DNA from: Curtobacterium sp. 458
GTDB taxonomy: Bacteria; Actinomycetota; Actinomycetes; Actinomycetales; Microbacteriaceae
NCBI RefSeq assembly: GCF_030406605.1
Contig: NZ_CP129104.1
Location: 2,134,799 to 2,198,798 of the forward strand
DNA length: 64,000 nucleotides
Reading direction: 5' to 3'
The translations under genes were made by a program, and so were the position numbers. This document shows positions 25,381 through 32,923 of the stretch, in pieces. A model generated the notes under the pieces. The model searched no databases. It saw only the letters and a program-made list of their open reading frames with translations, and had not been told where the DNA came from. How positions within the stretch are numbered: the stretch's first letter is position 1; every line of letters starts with the position of its first letter.

Positions 25381-26501
25381 CACGCGACACCGCCACGGTC
25401 GAGCACCGCACGGCCGACCCGGGCGAGGTCGCGCGCGCCGTGGTCCTGCAGCACGTAGAGCTCGAGGTCCGCCACGCGCGCCGCGACCACGGGGTCGGCG
25501 GTGAGCGGCGCCGGGCCGATGGTCGCGACGACCCGCTGTCGGACGGCGTCGACCGCGCGTCGGACCCGAGACCGCACGACCTGCGCCTCGAACGACCAAT
25601 CCACGACGACATCGGCCGAGTCGGCACCGGCCGCGGCGTCGATCCGTGCGGCCGCGTCGGCGAGGGCGTCCTCCGCGTCCGCGAGGTCGGCGACCGTGGC
25701 ACCCAGCTCCGCCTGCAGCAGCTCGGAGTCCTGCCGTGACGCCGCGAGGGACCGGAGCACACGGGCGAGCCCGACCGCACCGCCCCACCAGCACGCCGCG
25801 ACGCCGATGCCACCCCACGCGAACCCCGGACGGGTGAGGTACCAGCCGGGTGCCCCGACCGGCGTCGCCCGCACCGCGTCGAGGTCGACCGGCCCGCTCG
25901 GCACGTCCGGCATGCCACGGGCGACCCAGGCCTCATCGTGCACCGTCACCCCGCTCTGCCGGAGGTCGACCGCGAACAGCTGCCGCTCCTCGCCGACGTG
26001 GGCGGTGACGAGCGCGTGCGAGAGCGACGACGCGAGCGAGCACCACGGCTTCGTCCCGGACAGCACGGCGACGCCGTCGTCGGTCACGTCCGCCGTGACC
26101 CGGACGCCCGGTGCCTCGGCGGCGAAGACCCCCCACGTCGACCCCTCGGGTGCGTCGACGCCGGCCTGGGCGAGGATGCCGAGCGCGTCGAGGTGCGGCT
26201 CGACGGTGCGCGCCAGCGCGACGTCGACCGCGGCGAGCCCCGCGAGCACCGCGAAGGCCGGGCCCGCCGTGCCCGCGGACAGCAGCGGGGCGGTGGCGGC
26301 GACCGCCTGCGCGACCGCCAGCCGCTCCGCCGGGGGCGCGTCGTGCCTCCAGGCCGGTGGGAGCACGTCCCGGACGTCGACGTCGCGCGCAGCCGCGGAC
26401 CAAGCAGAGGAGTGCAGCACGTCGTCACCGTACGGAGCGTTCCCCGAGCGCGCGTCCGGGTCCGCGCTGTCGGGCTGATCAGCGATCCACAGTCGGCGCA
26501 T
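25377..26501 (-). CDS. Acyl-CoA dehydrogenase-like protein
   Basis: A 374-residue member of the acyl-CoA dehydrogenase fold, matched by the middle-domain pattern (GVFAAEAPGVRVTAD, SGTKPWCS) and an all-alpha C-terminal half. The identity of the catalytic base was not established, and no substrate can be named. ATG 26501 is the first gene of the operon with the deacetylase-methyltransferase and the glycosyltransferase; overlaps of 4 nt show tight coupling. It is divergent from the response regulator gene, 46 bp away. Confidence 0.8.
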   Translation of the reverse strand: MRRLWIADQPDSADPDARSGNAPYGDDVLHSSAWSAAARDVDVRDVLPPAWRHDAPPAERLAVAQAVAATAPLLSAGTAGPAFAVLAGLAAVDVALARTVEPHLDALGILAQAGVDAPEGSTWGVFAAEAPGVRVTADVTDDGVAVLSGTKPWCSLASSLSHALVTAHVGEERQLFAVDLRQSGVTVHDEAWVARGMPDVPSGPVDLDAVRATPVGAPGWYLTRPGFAWGGIGVAACWWGGAVGLARVLRSLAASRQDSELLQAELGATVADLADAEDALADAAARIDAAAGADSADVVVDWSFEAQVVRSRVRRAVDAVRQRVVATIGPAPLTADPVVAARVADLELYVLQDHGARDLARVGRAVLDRGGVAW

Positions 26502-26547
26502 CGGTGCATCTCAGAGCGCTCATAGGAAACTCTCGATACTCGAGTAC

Positions 26548-27288
26548 GTGACCATCTCCCAGCCTGCCGCAGCCCCGCGCCTCACGCGTGCCGACGGATC
26601 CCCGTTGCGCATCCTCGTCGTCGACGACGAGGCCAGCCTCACCGACCTGCTGTCCATGGCGCTCCGCTACGAGGGCTGGGACGTCAAGAGCGCGAACGGC
26701 GGACAGGACGCCCTGACCACCGCGCGGGAGTGGAAGCCCGACGCGATGGTGCTCGACGTGATGATGCCGGACCTCGACGGCCTGCAGGTCCTCAGCCGGC
26801 TGCGCCAGAACAACGACGACACCCCGGTGCTGTTCCTCACCGCGAAGGACTCCGTCGAGGACCGCGTCACCGGCCTGACCGCCGGCGGCGACGACTACGT
26901 CACGAAGCCGTTCTCGCTCGAGGAGGTCGTGGCACGGCTGCGCGGCCTCATCCGTCGCTCGCAGATCTCGATCTCCGAGGCGGGCGACTCCCGCATCGTC
27001 GTCGGTGACCTCGTGCTCGACGAGGAGTCGTACGAGGTCTCGCGGGCCGGCCGACCGATCGAGCTCACCGCGACCGAGTTCGAGCTGCTCCGCTTCCTCA
27101 TGCGGAACCCCCGCCGCGTGCTCTCGAAAGCGCAGATCCTCGACCGCGTGTGGTCGTACGACTTCGGTGGCAAGAGCTCCGTCGTCGAGATCTACATCTC
27201 CTACCTGCGCAAGAAGATCGACGCCGGCGAGACCCCGATGATCCACACCGTGCGCGGCGTCGGGTACGTCATCAAGCCGACGTCCTGA
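26548..27288 (+). CDS. OmpR-family response regulator
   Basis: A 246-residue regulator with a receiver domain (20-135) and a winged-helix DNA-binding domain (about 150-243). The phosphorylated aspartate is D70 in VLDVMMPDLDG, with the conserved T in LTAKD and K in VTKPF. The DNA-binding helix region includes KSSVVEIYISYLRKK. GTG 26548 follows GATACT with a 7-nt gap, so the mRNA may be leaderless. The histidine kinase follows after 11 nt. Confidence 0.95.
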   Translation: MTISQPAAAPRLTRADGSPLRILVVDDEASLTDLLSMALRYEGWDVKSANGGQDALTTAREWKPDAMVLDVMMPDLDGLQVLSRLRQNNDDTPVLFLTAKDSVEDRVTGLTAGGDDYVTKPFSLEEVVARLRGLIRRSQISISEAGDSRIVVGDLVLDEESYEVSRAGRPIELTATEFELLRFLMRNPRRVLSKAQILDRVWSYDFGGKSSVVEIYISYLRKKIDAGETPMIHTVRGVGYVIKPTS

Positions 27289-27299
27289 GGTCCGGCGCA

Positions 27300-28832
27300 G
27301 TGACCCTCCGCCGACGGCTGGTCCTCAGCATCGTCGCCCTCGTCGTGGCCGTCAGCGCGGTGATCGGCGCGGGCAGCATCATCGCGCTCGCGTCCATCCA
27401 GACCGGCACCATCGACTCCCAGCTGTCGAAGGCGACCGAGCGCGCGAGCACGAAGTTCGGGCAGGGACAGCAGGGGCAGAACGGGCAGCGGCCGAACGAC
27501 GACGCCCTGGCACCGCTCGGACAGGCGGCGGGCACGCTGACCGCCTACTACGGCACGGGCGGCGTGGCGGCCGGCATCGTCATCAACGAGGACAGCTCGC
27601 GCTCGCAACTGACGACGGACGAACTGCAGCGGCTCGGGCAGGTCAAGGTCGGGGTCGAACCCGCGACGACGGACCTCGGTGGTGCGCTCGGGAAGTACCG
27701 GGTCGCGGCCGTGCAGGTCGACAACCCCGTCGTCGGCAACGCCGTGCTCGTCGTCGGGCTGCCGATGTCGCCCGTGTACGAGAGCGTCTGGTCGCTGCTC
27801 CTCGTGGTCGTGGTGGTCGTCGGACTCGCCCTCGTCGCCGGGTCCGTCGTCGCCGCCGTCGTGGTGCGGCGCTCGCTCCGGCCGCTCGAACGGGTCGCGG
27901 AGACCGCGTCCGCCGTCGCCCGCATGCCCCTCGAGCGCAGCGACGCCCTGCAGGACGTGCGGGTCCCCGACGCCGACCCCCGCACCGAGGTCGGTCGGGT
28001 CGGTGCCGCGTTCAACCGGATGCTCGGGCACATCGGCGGTGCCATGCAGGCCCGGGAGCGCTCCGAGCAGAAGGTCCGGCAGTTCGTCGCGGACGCCTCG
28101 CACGAGCTCCGCACGCCGCTCGCGTCCGTCCGGGGCTACGCCGAGCTCACCCGTCGGATGGGCGCCGACCTGCCCGAGGACGTCGTCTACGCGATGAGCC
28201 GCATCGAGTCCGAGTCGAAGCGGATGACGAGCATGGTCGAGGACCTGCTGCTCCTCGCGCGCCTCGACGAGGGCCGGGAGATCCAGTTCGACGACGTCGA
28301 CCTCACCGGACTCGTGCTCGACGCGGTGAACGACGCCCACGCCGCGTCGCCGGGGCACGTCATCGAGGTGGACGTGCCGGACGAGCCCGTCGAGGTGCTC
28401 GGCGACGCAGCACGGCTCCACCAGGTGATCGTCAACCTCGTCACGAACGCCAGGACCCACACCCCCGAGGGCACCCGCATCACGGTGGGGATCGCCCGGG
28501 CCGCCGACGGCGTGGACCTCACCGTGCGGGACACCGGGCAGGGCATCGACCCGGAGTTCCTGCCGAAGCTCTTCGAACGGTTCGCCCGCGCCGACAGCTC
28601 GCGCTCCCGCACGGTCGGGTCGACCGGGCTCGGGCTCGCCATCGTCGACGCGGTCGTGCAGGCGCACGGCGGGCGGGTCGAGGTGACGAGCGAGCCGGGC
28701 GACACCGTGTTCACGGTGCACCTGCCGATCGCGCCGCCGTCGGCGGCCGACGGTGGCGCGGCAGACGCGTCGGCCGGGGGCGACCTGACCGACTGGTCGG
28801 CGACGCCCGACGCCGCTCCCGCGACAACCTGA
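27300..28832 (+). CDS. Sensor histidine kinase
   Basis: A 510-residue kinase partnered with the response regulator. It has a helix at about 8-30, an extracytoplasmic sensor domain (about 31-160) with a Gln/Gly-rich patch, a second helix (162-189) and a HAMP domain. HisKA carries the phosphorylated H268 in DASHELRTPLAS, and the HATPase domain has NLVTNARTHT, DTGQGI and GSTGLGLAIV. GTG 27300 follows closely on the regulator. The tail after residue 480 is Ala/Asp-rich. The signal is unknown. Confidence 0.94.
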   Translation: MTLRRRLVLSIVALVVAVSAVIGAGSIIALASIQTGTIDSQLSKATERASTKFGQGQQGQNGQRPNDDALAPLGQAAGTLTAYYGTGGVAAGIVINEDSSRSQLTTDELQRLGQVKVGVEPATTDLGGALGKYRVAAVQVDNPVVGNAVLVVGLPMSPVYESVWSLLLVVVVVVGLALVAGSVVAAVVVRRSLRPLERVAETASAVARMPLERSDALQDVRVPDADPRTEVGRVGAAFNRMLGHIGGAMQARERSEQKVRQFVADASHELRTPLASVRGYAELTRRMGADLPEDVVYAMSRIESESKRMTSMVEDLLLLARLDEGREIQFDDVDLTGLVLDAVNDAHAASPGHVIEVDVPDEPVEVLGDAARLHQVIVNLVTNARTHTPEGTRITVGIARAADGVDLTVRDTGQGIDPEFLPKLFERFARADSSRSRTVGSTGLGLAIVDAVVQAHGGRVEVTSEPGDTVFTVHLPIAPPSAADGGAADASAGGDLTDWSATPDAAPATT

Positions 28833-28838
28833 CGGCCG

Positions 28839-28870
28839 GGAGGCACGGTGCGGGTCCGCCCCGTGCCTCC
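28839..28870 (+). terminator. Terminator of the two-component operon
   Basis: GGAGGCACGG pairs with CCGTGCCTCC, with outer GACGG/CCGTC arms. It is a member of the window's GGAGGC hairpin family. Confidence 0.8.
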
Positions 28871-28880
28871 AGTCCGTCGT

Positions 28881-28909
28881 TTGGTGACGCCCACGGCGTC
28901 TGCTACAGT
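28881..28909 (+). promoter_or_regulatory. Promoter of rplJ-rplL
   Basis: TTGGTG (28881-28886), a 17-nt spacer and TACAGT (28904-28909). Transcription would begin near 28916 and give a leader of about 185 nt. Confidence 0.7.
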
Positions 28910-29023
28910 TCTCGAAGCCAAAGACCGCCGGATGTCGCTGCGCTCGCGCAGTGACCGAAGGTCCTCCAACGTGAGGCATCCCGCGCAGGTGTTCCGAACC
29001 ACTCCCGCCGTTCCGGTGGGGGC

Positions 29024-29055
29024 AGCTCCGAGCCTCTGTGCGCCGGAGCTTTTTT
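29024..29055 (+). promoter_or_regulatory. Attenuator hairpin in the L10 leader
   Basis: AGCTCCG (29024-29030) pairs with CGGAGCT (29044-29050), followed directly by six T. This is the only classic T-run terminator in the window, and it lies in the 5' leader 47 nt before rplJ. An L10(L12)4-controlled attenuator is known in other bacteria; its use here is inferred. Confidence 0.7.
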
Positions 29056-29101
29056 CGTTCGTGGGCCTGGGGCTACCGGCAAGAAACCCCCAAGGAGAAC
29101 C

Positions 29102-29617
29102 ATGGCGAACAAGGAAGCTGCGGTCGCCGAGCTCACGGAAGCATTCCAGAGCTCGAACGCCGTTCTGCTCACCGAGTACCGCGGTCTCACGGTCGCGCAG
29201 CTCAAGGAGCTCCGCAACTCGATCCGTGAGCACGCCACGTACGCCGTGGTGAAGAACACGCTGACCAAGATCGCGGCGAACAACGCCGGCATCTCGTCGT
29301 TCGACGACGAGCTCGCCGGTCCGTCCGCTCTCGCCTTCGTCCACGGTGACACCGTCGCCGTCGCGAAGTCGCTGCGTGCATTCGCCAAGGCGAACCCCGA
29401 GCTCGTGGTGAAGGGTGGTTACTTCGACGGTAACCCGCTCTCCGCGACCGAGGTGGACAAGCTCGCCGACCTCGAGTCCCGTGAAGTGCTGCTCGGCAAG
29501 CTCGCCGGCGCTTTCAAGGCCTCGCTGTTCGGTGCTGCGTACCTGTTCCAGGCACCCCTCTCGCAGGCCGTCCGCACCGTGGACGCCCTCCGCGAGAAGC
29601 AGGAGTCCGCGGCCTGA
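29102..29617 (+). CDS. rplJ: 50S ribosomal protein L10
   Basis: A 171-residue L10, base of the L7/L12 stalk. The conserved N-terminus ([12 protein letters not shown]) and [16 protein letters not shown] are present and the C-terminal helix that binds L7/L12 dimers is complete. SD AAGGAGAA is directly before ATG 29102. The leader holds an attenuator that may let L10 regulate its own operon. Confidence 0.98.
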   Translation: MANKEAAVAELTEAFQSSNAVLLTEYRGLTVAQLKELRNSIREHATYAVVKNTLTKIAANNAGISSFDDELAGPSALAFVHGDTVAVAKSLRAFAKANPELVVKGGYFDGNPLSATEVDKLADLESREVLLGKLAGAFKASLFGAAYLFQAPLSQAVRTVDALREKQESAA

Positions 29618-29668
29618 TCAGGCACGCGTTCCACAACCACACCACGCATTAGCAAGTAGGAGAAAATC

Positions 29669-30052
29669 ATGGCGAAGCTTTCGCAGGACGAGCTCATCGA
29701 GGCCTTCAAGGAGCTCACGCTCATCGAGCTCTCGGACTTCGTGAAGAAGTTCGAAGAGGTCTTCGAGGTCACCGCGGCCGCCCCGGTCGCCGCTGCCGCC
29801 GCCCCCGGTGCAGCTGCCCCGGCCGAGGCCGCTGAGGAGAAGACTGAGTTCGACGTCATCCTCAAGTCCGCTGGTGACAAGAAGATCCAGGTCATCAAGG
29901 AGGTCCGTGGCCTGACGTCGCTCGGCCTCGGTGAGGCCAAGGCGCTCGTCGAGACCGCCGACGCCAAGATCCTCGAGGGTGTCAACAAGGAGACCGCTGA
30001 CAAGGCGAAGGAGACGCTCGAGGGCGCCGGCGCCACGATCGAGCTCGCGTAG
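29669..30052 (+). CDS. rplL: 50S ribosomal protein L7/L12
   Basis: A 127-residue L7/L12 with the N-terminal dimerisation domain (1-35), an Ala/Pro/Glu-rich hinge (about 36-55) and the C-terminal factor-binding domain with the conserved [19 protein letters not shown] lies 6 nt before ATG 29669. The gene ends the operon with a terminator 18 nt downstream. Confidence 0.98.
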   Translation: MAKLSQDELIEAFKELTLIELSDFVKKFEEVFEVTAAAPVAAAAAPGAAAPAEAAEEKTEFDVILKSAGDKKIQVIKEVRGLTSLGLGEAKALVETADAKILEGVNKETADKAKETLEGAGATIELA

Positions 30053-30070
30053 TCTCGACCGTTCGGTCAC

Positions 30071-30102
30071 GAAGGCCGTCGCCCCTCGGGGCGGCGGCCT
30101 TC
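30071..30102 (+). terminator. Terminator of rplJ-rplL
   Basis: GAAGGCCGTCGCCCC pairs with GGGGCGGCGGCCTTC around a short TC(G) loop, with one T-G pair. Confidence 0.8.
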
Positions 30103-30144
30103 GTCGTGCGCGGGGCGCGGCTGGCGGTGCGGTGCGCGGCTGGC

Positions 30145-30232
30145 CGAGTCTCGCGCTGAGTGACAGTTCTTGCGGCAATCCGCCCGAGAAGTGTCGCTCA
30201 CGGCGAGACTCGCCCACGGTGCGGCGAGACTC
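30145..30232. repeat. Palindromic element with CGAGTCTCG/CGAGACTCG ends
   Basis: CGAGTCTCG at 30145 and CGAGACTCG at 30204 are inverted ends. Between them GTGACA and TGTCGCTCA arms give an imperfect long stem. A further CGGCGAGACTCG repeats at 30222-30232, just before the stop codon of the next gene. Confidence 0.75.
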
Positions 30233-30238
30233 GTGGGC

Positions 30239-31136
30239 TCACCAGTGCACACGGTGCTGCCGGAACAGCGCGCGAAGTCTGTCGGGATCGACCAGGTGCC
30301 ACCACGTCGGACGCACGACGGTCCGGACCGGGGAGACGCTGCGCAGCCGGTCTTCGCGGAGTTTCTCGTTCCAGAGTGCTTCCTCGGGACTCCGCTCGCC
30401 GAGCAACTCGCGGTCGACGTACTTCTGCTTGCCGTCGAACTCCACCACGACTCCGAGCTCCTCGAACCAGAAGTCGACGCGGTCTGCGTGGCCGCCCTCG
30501 ACCCGGAACTCGTGCTGCGCAACGGGCCGGGGGAGTCCGATCTCCACCGTCCGGGTCGCTGTGTACGACTCACCGGCAGACTCGTGGAGCGGGTCGAGCG
30601 CCTCGGCCACCGTGCGACCGCGGACGGAGCCTCGACGCCGCGACGAAGTCGTCGACCGTGATGAGTCGTGTGCGGACTGCGTGGTCGATCGCTACTGCCG
30701 CGACCGCGGGTTCGACGGTCGCAGCGAGGTCGGCCGCCGTCCGCAACGCACCGGTGATCGGCACACCGTCCAGGGTCATGGCCCGATGATCGAGAGCCGA
30801 TTCGCCTGCATGTCGCACGAGGTGCGCGCGGTGCTCTGTCCGGACCGTCCGAGCATCCGTGACGTGGACGCGGTCCGGCGGACGGCCGACGAGCGGCCAT
30901 CCGAGGGCGATCGCCGCGGTGAGGAGGGAGAACGCCGCGGTCGACCGCAGCGCTGGAGCGAGCGCCCGCGCCGTTGCAAGGTGCCGCTGGACCGCGGTCA
31001 TCGCGTGCCACGCCGGGGCATCGACGTACACGCCGTCGGTCACACGGACGAGCAACCCGGCACGGTGGCGTCGTTGCAGCGAGCGTGATCGTGCGCGGTC
31101 GTCGGCTCGGAGGAGTCGAGGTTGTGCTGTGCTCAT
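30239..31136 (-). pseudogene. AbiEi-type N-terminal plus DUF559 protein, broken by a frameshift
   Basis: The N-terminal half (ATG 31136 to about 30640) resembles the AbiEi-antitoxin winged-helix domain (RHRAGLLVRVTDGVYV). The C-terminal half (about 30650 to 30239) is a DUF559/Vsr-like PD-(D/E)XK domain, with VDFWFEELGVVVEFDGK. They lie in different frames. The reading shifts around 30625-30645, where DDFVAAS in the first frame should continue as RRGSVRGRTVAEALD in the second. Frame 1 would run on out of frame to 30570. A one- or two-base indel explains this; a sequencing error is possible. Related intact proteins are common in Microbacteriaceae. It is bordered by related palindromes. Confidence 0.72.
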
Positions 31137-31262
31137 GCACGTAGCGTCTCGCCGCCGGGGGCGCCGCGGGTGCGATCGCTCCGAGTTGGGGACGGCGCGG
31201 AGAACGACAGCGGTGTGGACGGATCTCGGGGCCAGCGGGACGAGTCTCCGCGTGGCGATGGT

Positions 31263-31329
31263 GAGTCTCGCCGTTAGCGACGTGTCTCGCGCTCCGACGC
31301 GCGAGAGGTGTCGCTCACCACGAGACTCG
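31263..31329. repeat. Second copy of the GAGTCTCG/CGAGACTCG palindrome
   Basis: GAGTCTCG at 31263 and CGAGACTCG at 31321-31329 are inverted ends, with inner arms TCTCGCGC/GCGCGAGA and a TGTCGCTCA match to the copy at 30145. A degenerate GAGTCTCC lies 20 bp upstream. It lies upstream of the AbiEi/DUF559 gene. Confidence 0.75.
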
Positions 31330-31336
31330 GGCTAGC

Positions 31337-31371
31337 GGGCCGCGGGCCGCGGGCCGCGGGCCGCGGGCCGC
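31337..31371. repeat. 7-bp tandem repeat, five copies of GGGCCGC
   Basis: Five exact units end one base before the stop codon of the permease gene, so the repeat is outside the coding region. The unit length makes it a likely slippage tract. Confidence 0.9.
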
Positions 31372-31372
31372 G

Positions 31373-32794
31373 TCAGCGCAGGCTGCTGTGGCGGCGGCCC
31401 CAGAGGAGGTAGAGCGCGGCGCCGACGAGCATCCACACGCCGAACGCGATCCACGTGCCGGCGCCGAGGAACACCGCGAGCAGCACGCAGCACAGCGTCC
31501 CGAGCACGGGGACGACCGGGAAGAGCGGGACCCGGTACGAGCGCTCGAGCCCGGGCTGCGTGCGGCGGAGCACGATCACGGAGACGTTGACGAGGGCGAA
31601 GGCCACGAGCGTGCCGATGCTCGTCGCGTCGGCGAGCTCACCGAGCGGGACGAGGGCGGCGACCACGGTGACGACGATGCCGACGATCAGCGTGTTCGCG
31701 ACCGGGGTGCCCGTGCGGTGTGACACCCGGCCGAAGACCTTCGGCACGAGGCCGTCGCGCGCCATCGTCAGGAGGATGCGCGTCTGCCCGTAGAGCACCG
31801 TGAGCACGACGCTGGCGATGGCGATCACGGCACCGACCGAGAACACCAGCGCGACCCAGGGCTGGCCGGTGACCTCGACGACGATCCGGACGAGCGACGC
31901 CTCGGAGTCGGAGAAGGACGTCCACGTGCGAGCGCCGATCGCCGCGATCGCGACGAGGATGTACAGGGCCGTGATGAGGGCGATGGAGCCGATGATCGCG
32001 CGGGGGAGATCGCGGCGGGGGTTCTTCGCCTCTTCTCCGGCGGTCGACGCGGCGTCGAAGCCGATGTAGGAGAAGAACAGGCGCGAGGCCGCCGCGGTGA
32101 CGCCGGCGGCGCCCATCGGTGCGAGGGGCTCGAAGTTGCCGGCCCGGAACGCGGTGAAGGCCACCACGACGAAGAACACCAGCAGCGCGATCTTCACGAT
32201 CACCATCAGGGTGTTCACCCAGGCGCTCTCGCGGGCGCCGGGGAGCAGGATCGCGGTGGCGAGGAGCACCAGCACCGCCGCCGGCAGGTTGACGAGGCCA
32301 CCTTCGCCCGGCGGCGAGGAGATCGCTGCGGGCAGGTGCAGCCCGAACACGCGCAGGGTCTCGTCGACGTACTCGCTCGCACCGACCGCGACCGCCGCCA
32401 CCGACACGGCGTACTCGAGGACGAGGCACCAGCCGCAGACCCAGGCGATGCCCTCGCCCATCGTCGCGTACGTGTAGGAGTAGCTCGACCCGGACGTCGG
32501 CACCGCACCGGCCATCTCGGCGTACGACAGGGCCGAGAGCAGCGCCGCGACACCCGCGAGGACGAACGAGATCCAGACGGCGGGACCGGCGAGCGGGACC
32601 GCGGTGCCGAGCACGACGAGGATCCCGGTGCCGAGGGTGGCGCCGACGCTGATCATCGTGAGGTGCCAGACCCCGAGGGAGCGGCGGAGCGGCTCACCGT
32701 TGACGCCCTGGGCGGCCTCGGCCTGGAGGTCCTCGATCGGTTTGCGGCGGGTGAGCTGCTGCCGGAGGGACACGGGGGACTGCGCGGACGACAT
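31373..32794 (-). CDS. APC family amino-acid permease (cationic amino-acid transporter type)
   Basis: A 473-residue transporter with about 12 membrane helices. The first conserved APC loop (SVGATLGTGILVVLG) and the GFDAASTAGEEAKNP segment match the CAT/YfnA group, which imports amino acids such as arginine or lysine. A soluble N-terminal tail of about 40 residues precedes helix 1. ATG 32794 was chosen; an upstream in-frame start adds a basic, Pro-rich stretch. A TTGACC promoter lies upstream, divergent from the ABC exporter. Confidence 0.9.
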   Translation of the reverse strand: MSSAQSPVSLRQQLTRRKPIEDLQAEAAQGVNGEPLRRSLGVWHLTMISVGATLGTGILVVLGTAVPLAGPAVWISFVLAGVAALLSALSYAEMAGAVPTSGSSYSYTYATMGEGIAWVCGWCLVLEYAVSVAAVAVGASEYVDETLRVFGLHLPAAISSPPGEGGLVNLPAAVLVLLATAILLPGARESAWVNTLMVIVKIALLVFFVVVAFTAFRAGNFEPLAPMGAAGVTAAASRLFFSYIGFDAASTAGEEAKNPRRDLPRAIIGSIALITALYILVAIAAIGARTWTSFSDSEASLVRIVVEVTGQPWVALVFSVGAVIAIASVVLTVLYGQTRILLTMARDGLVPKVFGRVSHRTGTPVANTLIVGIVVTVVAALVPLGELADATSIGTLVAFALVNVSVIVLRRTQPGLERSYRVPLFPVVPVLGTLCCVLLAVFLGAGTWIAFGVWMLVGAALYLLWGRRHSSLR

Positions 32795-32826
32795 GGGACC
32801 TCGGGGTGGCAGGACGGGGACGCACG

Positions 32827-32855
32827 ATGGTGGCACGCCCCCCGTGCGGGGTCAA
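32827..32855 (-). promoter_or_regulatory. Promoter of the amino-acid permease gene
   Basis: On the minus strand TTGACC, a 17-nt spacer, and CACCAT, ending 32 nt before the start codon. The -35 is strong and the -10 is weak. Confidence 0.5.
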
Positions 32856-32923
32856 ACCGGGACACCGCGCGGGTGTCACCGCGCGGCGGTACGGTTGCAG
32901 GGATCGAAGCGGGAGGAGCGCGC

